From the NCBI GenBank assembly GCA_965216205.1, contig OZ244139.1, positions 6,076,001-6,140,000 on the forward strand: a stretch of DNA of 64,000 bases, in the 5' to 3' direction. Shown here piece by piece: positions 32,815-41,565 of this stretch. The translations under genes were made by a program, and so were the position numbers. Source of the stretch: CADEDH01 sp965216205. GTDB lineage: Bacteria; Actinomycetota; Acidimicrobiia; Acidimicrobiales; SZUA-35. Positions within the stretch are counted from its first letter, which is position 1, and each line of letters starts with the position of its first letter. The notes beneath the pieces were generated by a model. That model was not told the origin of the DNA. It worked only from the letters and a program-made list of their open reading frames with translations, and ran no database searches.

Positions 32815-35800
32815 TCAGGTGCCGTCGCCGTAGTGCCACCGCTGGGTGCGCCGGAGCGCTGACGGTCGGGCCGCGACGGCGCCCGGGTCGGCGCCGGGCT
32901 CGACGGCCCGTAGGAGGATCCGGTTGGCGATCGACGACCGGGCGTCGACCTCGAATCGACGGGCGACCCCCGGTCCGCACGAGGCGGTGCCGAGCCCGCC
33001 GTGGGCGGCGTCGAGCCGGAGGACCGTGATGGACGGCCACTCGATCTCGTGGAGATGTTCGGCCGCGGCCAGCGCACGGGCACCGATCGGGAGCGCCGCA
33101 CCGTCGAACCGGGGGTCGCCGATCGCCACGAGCCCGGCGTCGCGATCGTCGGTGACGGCCAACCAGCGCAGGTCGGTGTGGTTGCCGCTCTCCTGGGGAC
33201 GGGCGTAGGGAAAGAGCTGCTCGTCGACCGAGCCCGACCAGCGATCGAGCAGCAGGCCCCGAACCCGATCCGGATACGACTCGAGGGGGCCGGGGCCGAA
33301 CCACGTGACGGTCCGGAACCGGCGCGGCAGGTCGAGCTCGAACCCGAGACGGAGCAGCGGGGGAACGTCGAGCGCGGCGATCGCCGACAGCTCGACGGCG
33401 ACGTCGCCCGAGTCATCGACCAGCCACCGGCATCGCAACCGCAGTCCGGTCCCAGCGATGGTGAGCCTCACGTCGACCGAGGCGACGCCGTCGACCACGG
33501 ACACCCGGGGCTCGCCCCGCGGTTCGATCCGAGGCCACGCCAGGCCAGCGCGACGGAGGCGGGTCAGGACCCGATCGGGTCCGAAGGTGGCATCGTCGTT
33601 GTCGGTCGGCGCCCGGTCGATGCCGAGCCGGGCATCGAGAACGTCGAGCTCCCGCCCGCCGAGGCGGAGGGTCAAGGGCTGGCCGAGAGGATCGAGCACG
33701 ACTTCGGTGCCGCCGGCTCGGAGGGTGGAGCCGCCGTCGCTGGTTGCGTGAGCCGATGGCGATGCCGGCGCAGCGGTCGTTGCGGGCGCGGCGGTTGCGC
33801 CCGGCGCAGCGGTGAGCGCCGCCGACAAGGGCCTGGCCGGTCCCGGCGGTGTCGCGTCGGCGACCGGGAGCGGTAGCTCGTCCCACGCCACCAGGCCCCG
33901 GTAGGTCTCGGGAGCACCAGGCCAGATCACGCCGGCTGGGCCATCGGCCTCCGACCTGGCCCGCCACTCGAACCGGAGTCGCAGCTCGCCGGCGCCCACG
34001 TCGGTCACGGGTGTCAGCTCGAGGCGGAGCTCGTCGGTCTCGCCGGGGCCGAGCTGCGGCGGGTCGACCGTCGTCGACGCCAGCTCGGCGTCATCGCACA
34101 ACAGCCGCCACGTCAGTACGAGGCCCGACAGGTCGACGTGGTCGCGCCGGTTCTCGACCATGACCGTCACTGCCAACATGCTGGTGCTCGTCGCCGCCCC
34201 ATCAGCAGGCGTGGCGAGGAACCGGCGGTGGCTGGGCGTCACCGCCACGGGGCGATGCACCCAGGCTACGTGGAGCAGGGCGGGGTGGGGTCGCCGGTCG
34301 GCGTCGACCACGCCGTTCAGATTGAAGTTCGCATCGTTCGGCTCGTCGCCGAAGTCGCCGCCGTAGGCCCACCACCGCCCGCCGTCGCTCGTCGCTTGAG
34401 CCAGGCCCTGGTCGACCCAGTCCCAGATGAAACCGCCGCCCAGCCGGTGGTGGGCGGCGATCAGGTCCCAGTAGTCGGCCAGCCCGCCGTTCGAGTTGCC
34501 CATCGCATGGCTGTACTCGCACATGATCACCGGGCGACCGTCGGCGGTGTCGGCGAGGCGCTCCAGGTCGCCGAGCGTGGGGTACATGGGTCCGACGATG
34601 TCGACGAGCTCGGTGTCCTCGGCCGGATGGTAGTGGAGGGGGCGGGTCGGGTCGGCGGCCCGCACCGCGTCCGCCGCCAGCCGGTGATTGCGCCCGAGTC
34701 CCGACTCGTTGCCGAGCGACCACGCGATCACACACGGGTGGTTGCGATCGCGCGCCACCATCCGCCGGGCTCGGGCCACGAACGCGTCGGCGAAGCGGGG
34801 GTCGTCCGCGGGGAGCCTCGCCCGATCGTGCACCAGGCCGTGGGTTTCGATGTTGGCCTCGTCGATCACGTACAGGCCGATCCGATCACACAGGGCGTAG
34901 AACCGCTCGTCGTCGGGGTAGTGGGCGGTGCGGACGGCGTTGACGTTGGCCGCCTTCAGCAGGGCGCCGTCGATGGCGAGCAGCTCGTCGGTCTGAACCC
35001 GGCCCCGTTCGGGATGATGCTCGTGGCGGTTCACGCCACGGATCGTGACCGGGCGATGGTTGACCAGCAGCTGGCCGCGCCCCACCCGTACGGTCCGGAT
35101 CCCGACCTGGAGGCTCTGGGCGTCGACCGTGGTGCCGTCGCGCCGCAGCTCGACGTCGAGCCGGTACAGCTCGGGTGTCTCGGCCGACCAGAGTCGGGGT
35201 TCTGCGATCTCCGCTCGTTCGACGGACGGGGCGCCCATGTCGATGTCGGCACTCGCCGGTCCGAACACCGTCTCGCCATGCGGATCGACGAGTGTCACCG
35301 CCACCTCGCCGTGCCACTCCTCGGTGCCCCCATCGACGGTGACGGCGATCGACACCTGGGCTGTCGAACGGTCGTCGCTGAGCCGATCGGTGGTGAAGAC
35401 CACGTCGGCCAGGTGGACCGGGCTGGTCGCATACAGCACCACCGGACGATGGATGCCAGCCATCCACCACATGTCCTGGTCCTCGAGCCAGGTCGACGCC
35501 GACCAGCGGTGCGCCCGGAGGCCGATCGCGGTCGCCTCGCCCGGTGTCATGAAGCCGGTGACGTCGAACTCGGCCGGCAGCCTGCTGTCGGTGGAGCAGC
35601 CGACGAGCCGCCCGCCGACCCACACCTCCACCGCCGACTCGGCTGCGCCGATGCGCAGCACGATCCGCCGACCGGCCCACGTCGCCGGTACCTCGACCCG
35701 CCGCCAGTGGTCGCCCGTCTCGTCGTCGAGGGGGATCTCCGGGTAGTCGTCGATCGGGAACGGGTACTGGACGTTGGTGTAGATCGGGATGCCATGCCCG

Positions 35801-36015
35801 GCCAGCACCCACGATGCTGGCAGGTCGATCGTGTCCCACGGCGGTTCCTCGTCGCCCACCCAGTCGGTGTCGGGACAGGGGCCGATGTGGTGCCGGAACC
35901 GCCAGGGGCCATCGAGGTCGATCCGATGCTCGGCACCGATCGGTGGACCCAAGCCCGACATCGGCAGCCGGTTGCCGCCGACCACCTCGGGATCGCGGTG
36001 CCAGCGTGTGGTCAC
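32815..36015 (-). CDS. lacZ: Beta-galactosidase, glycoside hydrolase family 2
   Basis: A 1066-residue LacZ-type enzyme hydrolysing beta-galactosides. The jelly-roll N-terminus has IDLDGPWRFRHH; the TIM barrel has WSLGNESGLGRN with the acid/base Glu437 and IMCEYSHAMGNSNGG with the nucleophile Glu500. The C-terminal Bgal small-chain domain has GPLESYPDR and RPQESGNHTD. It begins with GTG 36015, and TAGTCT at 36027-36022 stands at -12 to -7, so the message is probably leaderless. An Ala/Pro-rich insert lies near residues 740-760. It is divergent from galactokinase. No signal peptide is seen, so it is cytoplasmic. Confidence 0.95.
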   Translation of the reverse strand: MTTRWHRDPEVVGGNRLPMSGLGPPIGAEHRIDLDGPWRFRHHIGPCPDTDWVGDEEPPWDTIDLPASWVLAGHGIPIYTNVQYPFPIDDYPEIPLDDETGDHWRRVEVPATWAGRRIVLRIGAAESAVEVWVGGRLVGCSTDSRLPAEFDVTGFMTPGEATAIGLRAHRWSASTWLEDQDMWWMAGIHRPVVLYATSPVHLADVVFTTDRLSDDRSTAQVSIAVTVDGGTEEWHGEVAVTLVDPHGETVFGPASADIDMGAPSVERAEIAEPRLWSAETPELYRLDVELRRDGTTVDAQSLQVGIRTVRVGRGQLLVNHRPVTIRGVNRHEHHPERGRVQTDELLAIDGALLKAANVNAVRTAHYPDDERFYALCDRIGLYVIDEANIETHGLVHDRARLPADDPRFADAFVARARRMVARDRNHPCVIAWSLGNESGLGRNHRLAADAVRAADPTRPLHYHPAEDTELVDIVGPMYPTLGDLERLADTADGRPVIMCEYSHAMGNSNGGLADYWDLIAAHHRLGGGFIWDWVDQGLAQATSDGGRWWAYGGDFGDEPNDANFNLNGVVDADRRPHPALLHVAWVHRPVAVTPSHRRFLATPADGAATSTSMLAVTVMVENRRDHVDLSGLVLTWRLLCDDAELASTTVDPPQLGPGETDELRLELTPVTDVGAGELRLRFEWRARSEADGPAGVIWPGAPETYRGLVAWDELPLPVADATPPGPARPLSAALTAAPGATAAPATTAAPASPSAHATSDGGSTLRAGGTEVVLDPLGQPLTLRLGGRELDVLDARLGIDRAPTDNDDATFGPDRVLTRLRRAGLAWPRIEPRGEPRVSVVDGVASVDVRLTIAGTGLRLRCRWLVDDSGDVAVELSAIAALDVPPLLRLGFELDLPRRFRTVTWFGPGPLESYPDRVRGLLLDRWSGSVDEQLFPYARPQESGNHTDLRWLAVTDDRDAGLVAIGDPRFDGAALPIGARALAAAEHLHEIEWPSITVLRLDAAHGGLGTASCGPGVARRFEVDARSSIANRILLRAVEPGADPGAVAARPSALRRTQRWHYGDGT

Positions 36016-36021
36016 GGGGCG

Positions 36022-36039
36022 AGACTATCGCCGTACCCT
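36022..36039. promoter_or_regulatory. Back-to-back -10 boxes for lacZ and galK
   Basis: Only 30 bases separate the two GTG starts (36015 leftward, 36046 rightward). Minus-strand TAGTCT (36027-36022) and plus-strand TACCCT (36034-36039) each sit exactly at -12 to -7 of its own start codon, as in actinobacterial leaderless promoters. The two promoters must share or compete for polymerase. Confidence 0.6.
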
Positions 36040-36045
36040 GTGCCG

Positions 36046-37197
36046 GTGGACGCACGGGCGCGAGCCCTCGCAGCCTTCGAGTCGAGGTTCGGCGGCCCCC
36101 CACCGCTGGTCGCACGGGCACCCGGACGGGTCAACCTGATCGGCGAGCACACCGACTACAACGACGGGTTCGTGTTGCCGATGGCGTTGCCGCTCGACAC
36201 GGTGATCGCCTTCCGGCCCCGTGACGACGCGACGGTCGACGTCGCCTCCGCCGGTTTCGGTCACGCACGCTTCGACCTCCACGACGATCCGCAGCGGACG
36301 TCGAACTGGGCCCGCTACGTCCACGGAATGGGTCGCATCCTCCTCGACGACGGCGTGCCGGTGGCCGGGTGGGAGGGTTGCATCGAGACCGACATCCCGG
36401 CGGGTGCCAGCCTGTCGTCGTCCGCCGCGCTGGAGATCGCGGCCGGGATCGCCCACACTGCGGCGCGGGGTGAGGCTGTGCTGCCACCGGCGACGTTGGC
36501 CGGAGCCGGTCAACGGGTGGAGAACGAGGTCTTCGGACTGCCGAGCGGGATCATGGACCAGCTCGCGTCGGCCGCGTCGGTCGAGGGATGCGCATCGCTG
36601 ATCGACTGTCGGGATCTCGCCGTTCGGGCGGTCCGACTTCCGGCAGGCGCCACGGTCGTGGTGCTCGACACCGGCACCAGGCGGGAGCTCGTCGAATCGG
36701 CCTATGCCGACCGGCAGGCCACCTGCGCCCGCGTTGCCGAGGCGCTCGGACTGGCGGCGCTTCGGGACGCGACGCTCGACCACCTCGATGGTCTCGCTCC
36801 CGGTGATGACGAGGGACGCCGACGGGCGACCCACGTCATCGAGGAGAACGCCAGGGTTCTGCGGGCGGTCGAGGCGGCGGAATCGGGCGACGCAGCCCTC
36901 CTCGGTCGGTTGCTCGACCAGAGCCACGCCAGCCTCCGCGATCTCTACGAGGTCTCGAGCCCGGCACTCGATGTGATCGCCGACATCGCCCGCGACCATC
37001 CTGCCTGCTACGGCGCCCGGATGACCGGCGGCGGCTTCGCCGGCGGGGCGGTGGCCCTCGTCGATTCGAGCCGCGTCGACGACTTTTGTCATGCCGTGCT
37101 CGACGCCTACCGGCCGCCGCACGCCCAACCGGCCACCGCCCCGGTCAACGTCTGGCCGGTGGCCGCAGGTCCCGGCGCCTCGTTGCTGCGTCGGTAA
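36046..37197 (+). CDS. galK: Galactokinase
   Basis: A 383-residue GHMP kinase phosphorylating galactose at C1. The signature GRVNLIGEHTDYNDGFVLPM is complete, followed by the phosphate-binding ASLSSSAALEIA and the C-terminal MTGGGFAGGAVALV. GTG 36046 is preferred over 36040 because of the TACCCT box at -12 to -7. With the divergent lacZ it could turn lactose-type galactosides into galactose-1-phosphate; galT and galE are not in the window. Confidence 0.95.
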   Translation: MDARARALAAFESRFGGPPPLVARAPGRVNLIGEHTDYNDGFVLPMALPLDTVIAFRPRDDATVDVASAGFGHARFDLHDDPQRTSNWARYVHGMGRILLDDGVPVAGWEGCIETDIPAGASLSSSAALEIAAGIAHTAARGEAVLPPATLAGAGQRVENEVFGLPSGIMDQLASAASVEGCASLIDCRDLAVRAVRLPAGATVVVLDTGTRRELVESAYADRQATCARVAEALGLAALRDATLDHLDGLAPGDDEGRRRATHVIEENARVLRAVEAAESGDAALLGRLLDQSHASLRDLYEVSSPALDVIADIARDHPACYGARMTGGGFAGGAVALVDSSRVDDFCHAVLDAYRPPHAQPATAPVNVWPVAAGPGASLLRR

Positions 37198-37314
37198 CAC
37201 GGGCCGACCACGTCGGCACACCCGGCCGAGCGTCCTCGACGACCTGGATCAGGACCTCAACCCGGCGTCGCTGGGGCCGATGAGAACGAAGTGTTCGATG
37301 CGAAGGGTCTCGGG

Positions 37315-38784
37315 ATGAGGCTGCTCGGCCAGGATTGGCTGCCGTGGGCGGCGGTCATGGCCGTGTTCGCGATCGACTCGGTCGTTCCTCTCGGGGTGGC
37401 GATCGGCGTGCTCTACGTCGTCGCCGTGGCGGTCGGGATGGTGTCATCGCACACCAGGACCATCCCGGTGGGCATCGCAGCGACGCTTGCCGTGATCGTC
37501 GGGCTGGCCAGCAGCGCCTCGAGTGTTCTGACCGCATCCGTGATCGCCAACCGGCTGCTCTCGATCGCGGCGATCTGGGTGGTCGTGGCCGTCGCCCTCC
37601 GGCTCACCGCTACCACCGACGATCTCAACGAGTCACGGGCTCGGATCGCGTCGATGATCGGGGAGATCGAGGAGTACGCCATCATCGCCCTCGACACCGA
37701 AGGCCGGGTGGCGGAGTGGAACCGGGGCGCCGCACGCATCAAGGGCTACGAGGCCGAGGAGATCATCGGCCAGTCGTTCCAGACCTTCTACAGTCAGGAG
37801 GACCTCGCCGCTGGCCTGCCGCATCAGCTCCTAACGACCGCTCGGGACGAGGGGATGGCGTCGGCCGAGGGCTGGCGGCTCAAGAAGGACGGGAGCCGGT
37901 TCTGGGCGACCGTGACGATGACGGCGTTCCACGACGACACCGGCGCGCTGCTGGGCTTCTCGAAAATCACCCGGGATCTCACCGAGCGGAGGCTGACCGA
38001 GGCGGCCCTCACCGCCAGGACCGATCAGCTCGAAGCGGCGAACGAGCAGCTCGAGCAGTTCATCTACATTGCCGCCCATGACCTCCAGGCCCCGATCCGC
38101 ACGATCAGCAACTACGTGCATCTGATCGGGGACGAACCGGGAACCGAGCTCGATCCGATCCAGCGGCAGTACCTCGACAAGGTCCTCGAGTCGACGGCGC
38201 GGATGGGTCAGTTGCTCAACGACCTGCTCTCCTACGCCAGGATCGGCTGGGACGCCGATGCCGAGGCGGTCGACCTCGCCAGCCTCGTGGCCGAGGTCGT
38301 CGACGACGTGCTCGGGACCGACCGGGACACGGTCGACCTCGAGATCGGGCCGCTCCCGACGGTGGCCGGCCATGCGACCTACCTCCGTCTGGCGCTGCAG
38401 AACCTGGTCGACAACGCGGTGAAGTATGCCGAGCCCGAACGGCGACTCGAGTTGCGGATCACGGCCGAGCAGACCGACGGAACCTGGGTGGTCGCGGTCG
38501 CCGACAACGGCATCGGCTTCTCCAACGCGGTTCACGACCGGGTGTTCTCGGTGTTCCAGCGGCTCCCGAACACGGAGCACATCGCTGGCAGCGGCATCGG
38601 TCTGGCCCATTGCCGGAAGATCGCCCGCATGCACCACGGTGAGGCATGGGCCGAGTCGGTCTTCGGCGAGGGGAGCACGTTCTACCTGTCGTTGGCCGAC
38701 ATGTCTGGCGTCGTTGCGAACGGTTCAGGTGGGCGGCCCCGCCCGGCCGTCGACGCCGGGCGTCAGCTCACACGCCGGGCTTGA
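37315..38784 (+). CDS. PAS-domain sensor histidine kinase
   Basis: A 489-residue membrane kinase. Residues 1-95 form several hydrophobic segments (a small sensor module). A PAS domain follows (ALDTEGRVAEWNRGAARIKGYEAEEIIGQSF in family terms, about 120-230, with the PAC-like LLGFSKITRDLTERR). The HisKA phospho-acceptor is His255 in IAAHDLQAPIRT. The ATPase has the N box LVDNAVKYAEP, G1 VADNGIGF and G2 SGIGLAHCRKI. ATG 37315 follows AAGGG by 8 bases; 37291 is an alternative. No response regulator gene is adjacent, so it is an orphan here. Confidence 0.9.
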   Translation: MRLLGQDWLPWAAVMAVFAIDSVVPLGVAIGVLYVVAVAVGMVSSHTRTIPVGIAATLAVIVGLASSASSVLTASVIANRLLSIAAIWVVVAVALRLTATTDDLNESRARIASMIGEIEEYAIIALDTEGRVAEWNRGAARIKGYEAEEIIGQSFQTFYSQEDLAAGLPHQLLTTARDEGMASAEGWRLKKDGSRFWATVTMTAFHDDTGALLGFSKITRDLTERRLTEAALTARTDQLEAANEQLEQFIYIAAHDLQAPIRTISNYVHLIGDEPGTELDPIQRQYLDKVLESTARMGQLLNDLLSYARIGWDADAEAVDLASLVAEVVDDVLGTDRDTVDLEIGPLPTVAGHATYLRLALQNLVDNAVKYAEPERRLELRITAEQTDGTWVVAVADNGIGFSNAVHDRVFSVFQRLPNTEHIAGSGIGLAHCRKIARMHHGEAWAESVFGEGSTFYLSLADMSGVVANGSGGRPRPAVDAGRQLTRRA

Positions 38785-39220
38785 AGATCATCAGGACCAG
38801 CGTGATCAGCAGGAGCATGGTGAGAATGCCGCCACCGAGGTCGAGCTTCCGCTGGCCCGACTCGTCGCCCGCAGCCACCGCCTTCTCGCCGGGGATGATG
38901 ACGGCGTGGAGGACGCCGTTGATGGCGATCCAGGCGACGATCGAGGCGAGCAGCCAGCCCTGGCTCAGTGGGTAGACGTCCTCCGACATCCCCGAGAGCC
39001 CGAAGCCGAGCAGGCCCGCGACGATCAACGCTGGGGCATAGATCCTTCGACCGTTGCCGATCATGTGACTGAGCACGGCCTGGCGCACCGGGTCACCGTC
39101 GGCCCGAAGCTGGCTGGCCAGTAGCGGGTGGACGAAGGCCGGGGCGAAGGCGATCATCACCGCCAGGATGTGGAGCAGGAGCGTGATGTTGTAGGGGGTG
39201 TCACCGATGGCCGCGAACAT
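38768..39220 (-). CDS. Integral membrane protein (DUF2269-like)
   Basis: A 150-residue protein with four hydrophobic segments: LLLHILAVMIAFAPAFVHP, APALIVAGLLGFGL, LLASIVAWIAINGVLHAVI and ILTMLLLITLVLMIF. A His in the first helix and the overall pattern resemble predicted DUF2269 membrane proteins, sometimes heme-linked. ATG 39220 is preceded by GGTGA at a few bases; an ATG at 39280 would add 20 residues. The 3' end overlaps the histidine kinase 3' end by 17 bases. Confidence 0.65.
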   Translation of the reverse strand: MFAAIGDTPYNITLLLHILAVMIAFAPAFVHPLLASQLRADGDPVRQAVLSHMIGNGRRIYAPALIVAGLLGFGLSGMSEDVYPLSQGWLLASIVAWIAINGVLHAVIIPGEKAVAAGDESGQRKLDLGGGILTMLLLITLVLMIFKPGV

Positions 39221-39280
39221 CCGGGTCACCGTAGTCGCCCCGACGCTGTTCCCGACCGGACCTGCGGCGGCTACCGGCAA

Positions 39281-39502
39281 GATCGAGGCCGAGGGGAACG
39301 AGGCCGCTGGCGGTCGCCATCACGAGGAAGATCCGAACGTTGCGTCGGAGTCGGTCGCCGAGTGCGAACGTCGAGCCACCCACGACGCTCACACGTTGAA
39401 GCCCAGTTCGCGATGACCGTAGTTCGGTCGAGCAGTAGTCAATCGGTGCCGGCCCGGTAGCGGCGTTCTCTCCGGGACGGTGAGGCCGGATGAGCAAAGC
39501 GC
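39281..39502. other. Gene-poor interval before vapC
   Basis: I see no convincing gene, repeat or RNA here. A minus-strand frame running from 39497 into the membrane-protein gene has a hydrophobic stretch (IFLVMATASGLVPLGL) but an atypical remainder, and probably is not coding. Confidence 0.4.
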
Positions 39503-39924
39503 TCAGTCTGCGCTACCTGGCTCTACTACCCATTGGCTTGGCTGGCCGGTGAGGTCGGAGACGAGCTCGAAGTCAGCGTCGTAGTGCAAGATGGTGAGGT
39601 CACAGGTCCCTGCGATTGCGGCCACGAGGGCGTCGACGAGGGAGAGGGCCCGGCGTTGACCCCGGTGAACGAGCAGGCGCTGCAGATCGAGGGCGCGTTG
39701 GTGATCGCCGTCCGTGGTAGGTGCGGACTCGAAGGCGTCGATGCGCGTCATGATGGCATCGTGATCGGCGGCACTACGGGCCGTGAATCCGAGCTCGAAT
39801 GCGACCGGTGCACAGAGAGCGCCACCTTGCCCTCGGCGATCAAAGGACCAAGCGCTGCGGCGACATGGGGCTTGCCCAGTCGGGTGAACGCACTGGTGTC
39901 AGCGAGGTAGGCAGCGCGGGCCAC
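39503..39924 (-). pseudogene. vapC: VapC-family PIN-domain toxin, frameshifted
   Basis: Two adjacent frames together form one PIN-domain RNase of about 139 residues. The 5' part from GTG 39924 gives YLADTSAFTRLG with the first catalytic Asp and LIAEGKVAL. The frame is then lost at a CTCTCT run (39819-39814 on the minus strand); the other frame continues APVAFELGFTARSAADHDAI, LSLVDALVAAIA and TILHYDADFELVSDLTGQP. The locus is 422 bases, two more than a multiple of three, so a duplicated CT is the simplest lesion. VapB is intact just upstream. The toxin is probably inactive unless slippage restores it or the sequence is wrong. Confidence 0.75.
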
Positions 39925-39925
39925 T

Positions 39926-40132
39926 TCAGACGTCCCCACCCCAGGCATCGTCGGCCGCTTCGAGATCGTGGCGGTCGGGGTCTCGAAGCAAGGCAATGAG
40001 TTCGAGTCGGCGCTTGGCGTTGACGACCTCGCGGAGGGACGCGTCGATCGTGTCACGCAATGTCCTCGTGCCCAGGATGTCCGCCGCCTGACGAGCGATA
40101 TCTCTATCGACTTCTACAGATGTCTTGCTCAC
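39926..40132 (-). CDS. vapB: VapB-family antitoxin
   Basis: A 68-residue protein with SVEVDRDIARQAADILG and TLRDTIDASLREVVNAKRR, the ribbon-helix-helix and linker of VapB antitoxins, ending in an acidic tail (HDLEAADDAWGGD) that would wrap the PIN toxin. The stop codon is one base before the vapC GTG, the usual tight coupling. It is upstream of tRNA-Thr, divergent from nothing else; autoregulation is expected for the family. Confidence 0.85.
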   Translation of the reverse strand: MSKTSVEVDRDIARQAADILGTRTLRDTIDASLREVVNAKRRLELIALLRDPDRHDLEAADDAWGGDV

Positions 40133-40245
40133 GCTTGGATGATCTCAAAGGCCTGGCCTTCTCGCCAGGGTGAGGGATCCGGACCAGGTCGTGCCCACAC
40201 CGCGCGGGGCGATTCGACGGTGGACTCCGTTTCACCGGGTCAGCG

Positions 40246-40318
<73 letters not shown>

Positions 40319-40407
40319 GCAGCCGACAGCTTACAAGCCGCCGGCGCGTCACCGATCGGGGATTTCGGCCCGACACGGGCATCGGCCGGCGAGCTAGCGT
40401 TTCGGGT

Positions 40408-40851
40408 ATGGACGACACCCGCCCGGACCCCGTCGTGACCGTAACCGGGCTCGACCACCTCGTGCTCGTGACCGACGACCCGGACCGCTCGCTCGACTTC
40501 TACTGCGGCGTGCTCGGCCTCGAAGGTGACCGGGTCGAGGAGTGGCGGGCCGGCGAGGTGCCGTTCCCGTCGGTCCGGATCGACGCCACCACGATCATCG
40601 ACCTGTTCCCGGCATCGATGGCGCACGGCGACAACGGTGCCAGCACCCCCGAAGCCGACCGGGTTGCGAGGCAGCGGCTCGACCACTTCTGCATCACGAT
40701 CGAGCCGACCGACCTCCAGGCGCTGGCCGACAGCGGCCGGGTGGAGGTGGTGCGGGGTCCTCAGGACGGGCTGTTCGGCGCCCAGGGGAATGCCACGAGC
40801 CTCTACATCGCCGACCCCGACGGCGTCACCGTCGAGCTCCGCAGCTACTGA
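40408..40851 (+). CDS. VOC-superfamily (glyoxalase/dioxygenase fold) protein
   Basis: A 147-residue protein made of two beta-alpha-beta-beta-beta units. It opens GLDHLVLVTDDPDRSLDFYC with the first metal His, then LDHFCITIEP, and ends LYIADPDGVTVELRSY with the metal Glu. A TAGCGT box at 40395-40400 stands at -13 to -8 of the ATG, suggesting a leaderless transcript. The substrate is unknown; glyoxalase I, fosfomycin-resistance and extradiol enzymes share the fold. Confidence 0.85.
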   Translation: MDDTRPDPVVTVTGLDHLVLVTDDPDRSLDFYCGVLGLEGDRVEEWRAGEVPFPSVRIDATTIIDLFPASMAHGDNGASTPEADRVARQRLDHFCITIEPTDLQALADSGRVEVVRGPQDGLFGAQGNATSLYIADPDGVTVELRSY

Positions 40852-40893
40852 TCACCGTCGCCGACCGCCCCAATTCGAGGCTGGGGTGCGGCG

Positions 40894-41565
40894 TCAGCCC
40901 CCGACCCGCTGGGTCTCGTAGGCCCACATCGCGATCTCCACCCGGTTCCTCGCGTTCAGCTTCCGCATCAGCGCCGCCAGGTGTGACTTGACCGTGCTCA
41001 GGCTGATGTGGAGGCCATCGGCGATCTCGGCGTTGGTCCAGCCCTTCGCCACCGTCACCAGAACCTCCTCCTCCCGCTCCGTCAACGGCTCGATCGGCTG
41101 GGTGGCCGGGCCGGCCCCGGCGCCCGAGTCGGCACCGGAGCGATCGGCGAACGCCTCCAAGAGGCGGGCGGTGATGCTCGGCGCGATCAGTGCATCGCCG
41201 CTGGCGGCGGCGTGAATCGCCTGCACCAGGAGGTCCGGTCCGGCGTCCTTCAGCAGGAAGCCCCGGGCGCCGGCCTTGAGCGCACCGTGCACGTACTCGT
41301 CGAGATCGAAGGTCGTGATCACCACCACCGCCATCGGCTCGGACACGTCGGGCCCGGCCAGTCGGCGGGTGGCCTCGATGCCGTCGATGCCGGGCATGCG
41401 GATGTCGAACAGACACACGTCGGGCCGGTGCCTGCGGGCGAGCTCCACCGCCTCGATGCCGTCGGCCGCCTGGGCGACCACCTCGATGTCGGGTTGGACG
41501 TCGAGGATCATGGTCAGCCCGGTCCGCACCAGCTCCTGGTCGTCGGCCACGATCACCCGGATCAC
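40894..41565 (-). CDS. NarL/LuxR-type response regulator
   Basis: A 223-residue regulator. The receiver domain opens IRVIVADDQELVRTGL and has phospho-acceptor Asp54 in CLFDIRMPG and the conserved Lys in GFLLKDAGP. The C-terminal LuxR helix-turn-helix has LTEREEEVLVTVAKG, NAEIADGLHISLSTVKSH. GTG 41565 overlaps the kinase stop codon (GTGA), so the two are co-translated. The divergent MMPL transporter is the likely target. Confidence 0.92.
   Translation of the reverse strand: MIRVIVADDQELVRTGLTMILDVQPDIEVVAQAADGIEAVELARRHRPDVCLFDIRMPGIDGIEATRRLAGPDVSEPMAVVVITTFDLDEYVHGALKAGARGFLLKDAGPDLLVQAIHAAASGDALIAPSITARLLEAFADRSGADSGAGAGPATQPIEPLTEREEEVLVTVAKGWTNAEIADGLHISLSTVKSHLAALMRKLNARNRVEIAMWAYETQRVGG

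Noticed and set aside
34138..36030. Long frame antisense to lacZ joined to galactokinase
   Set aside because: Only the galK part is coding; the upstream extension mirrors lacZ codons.
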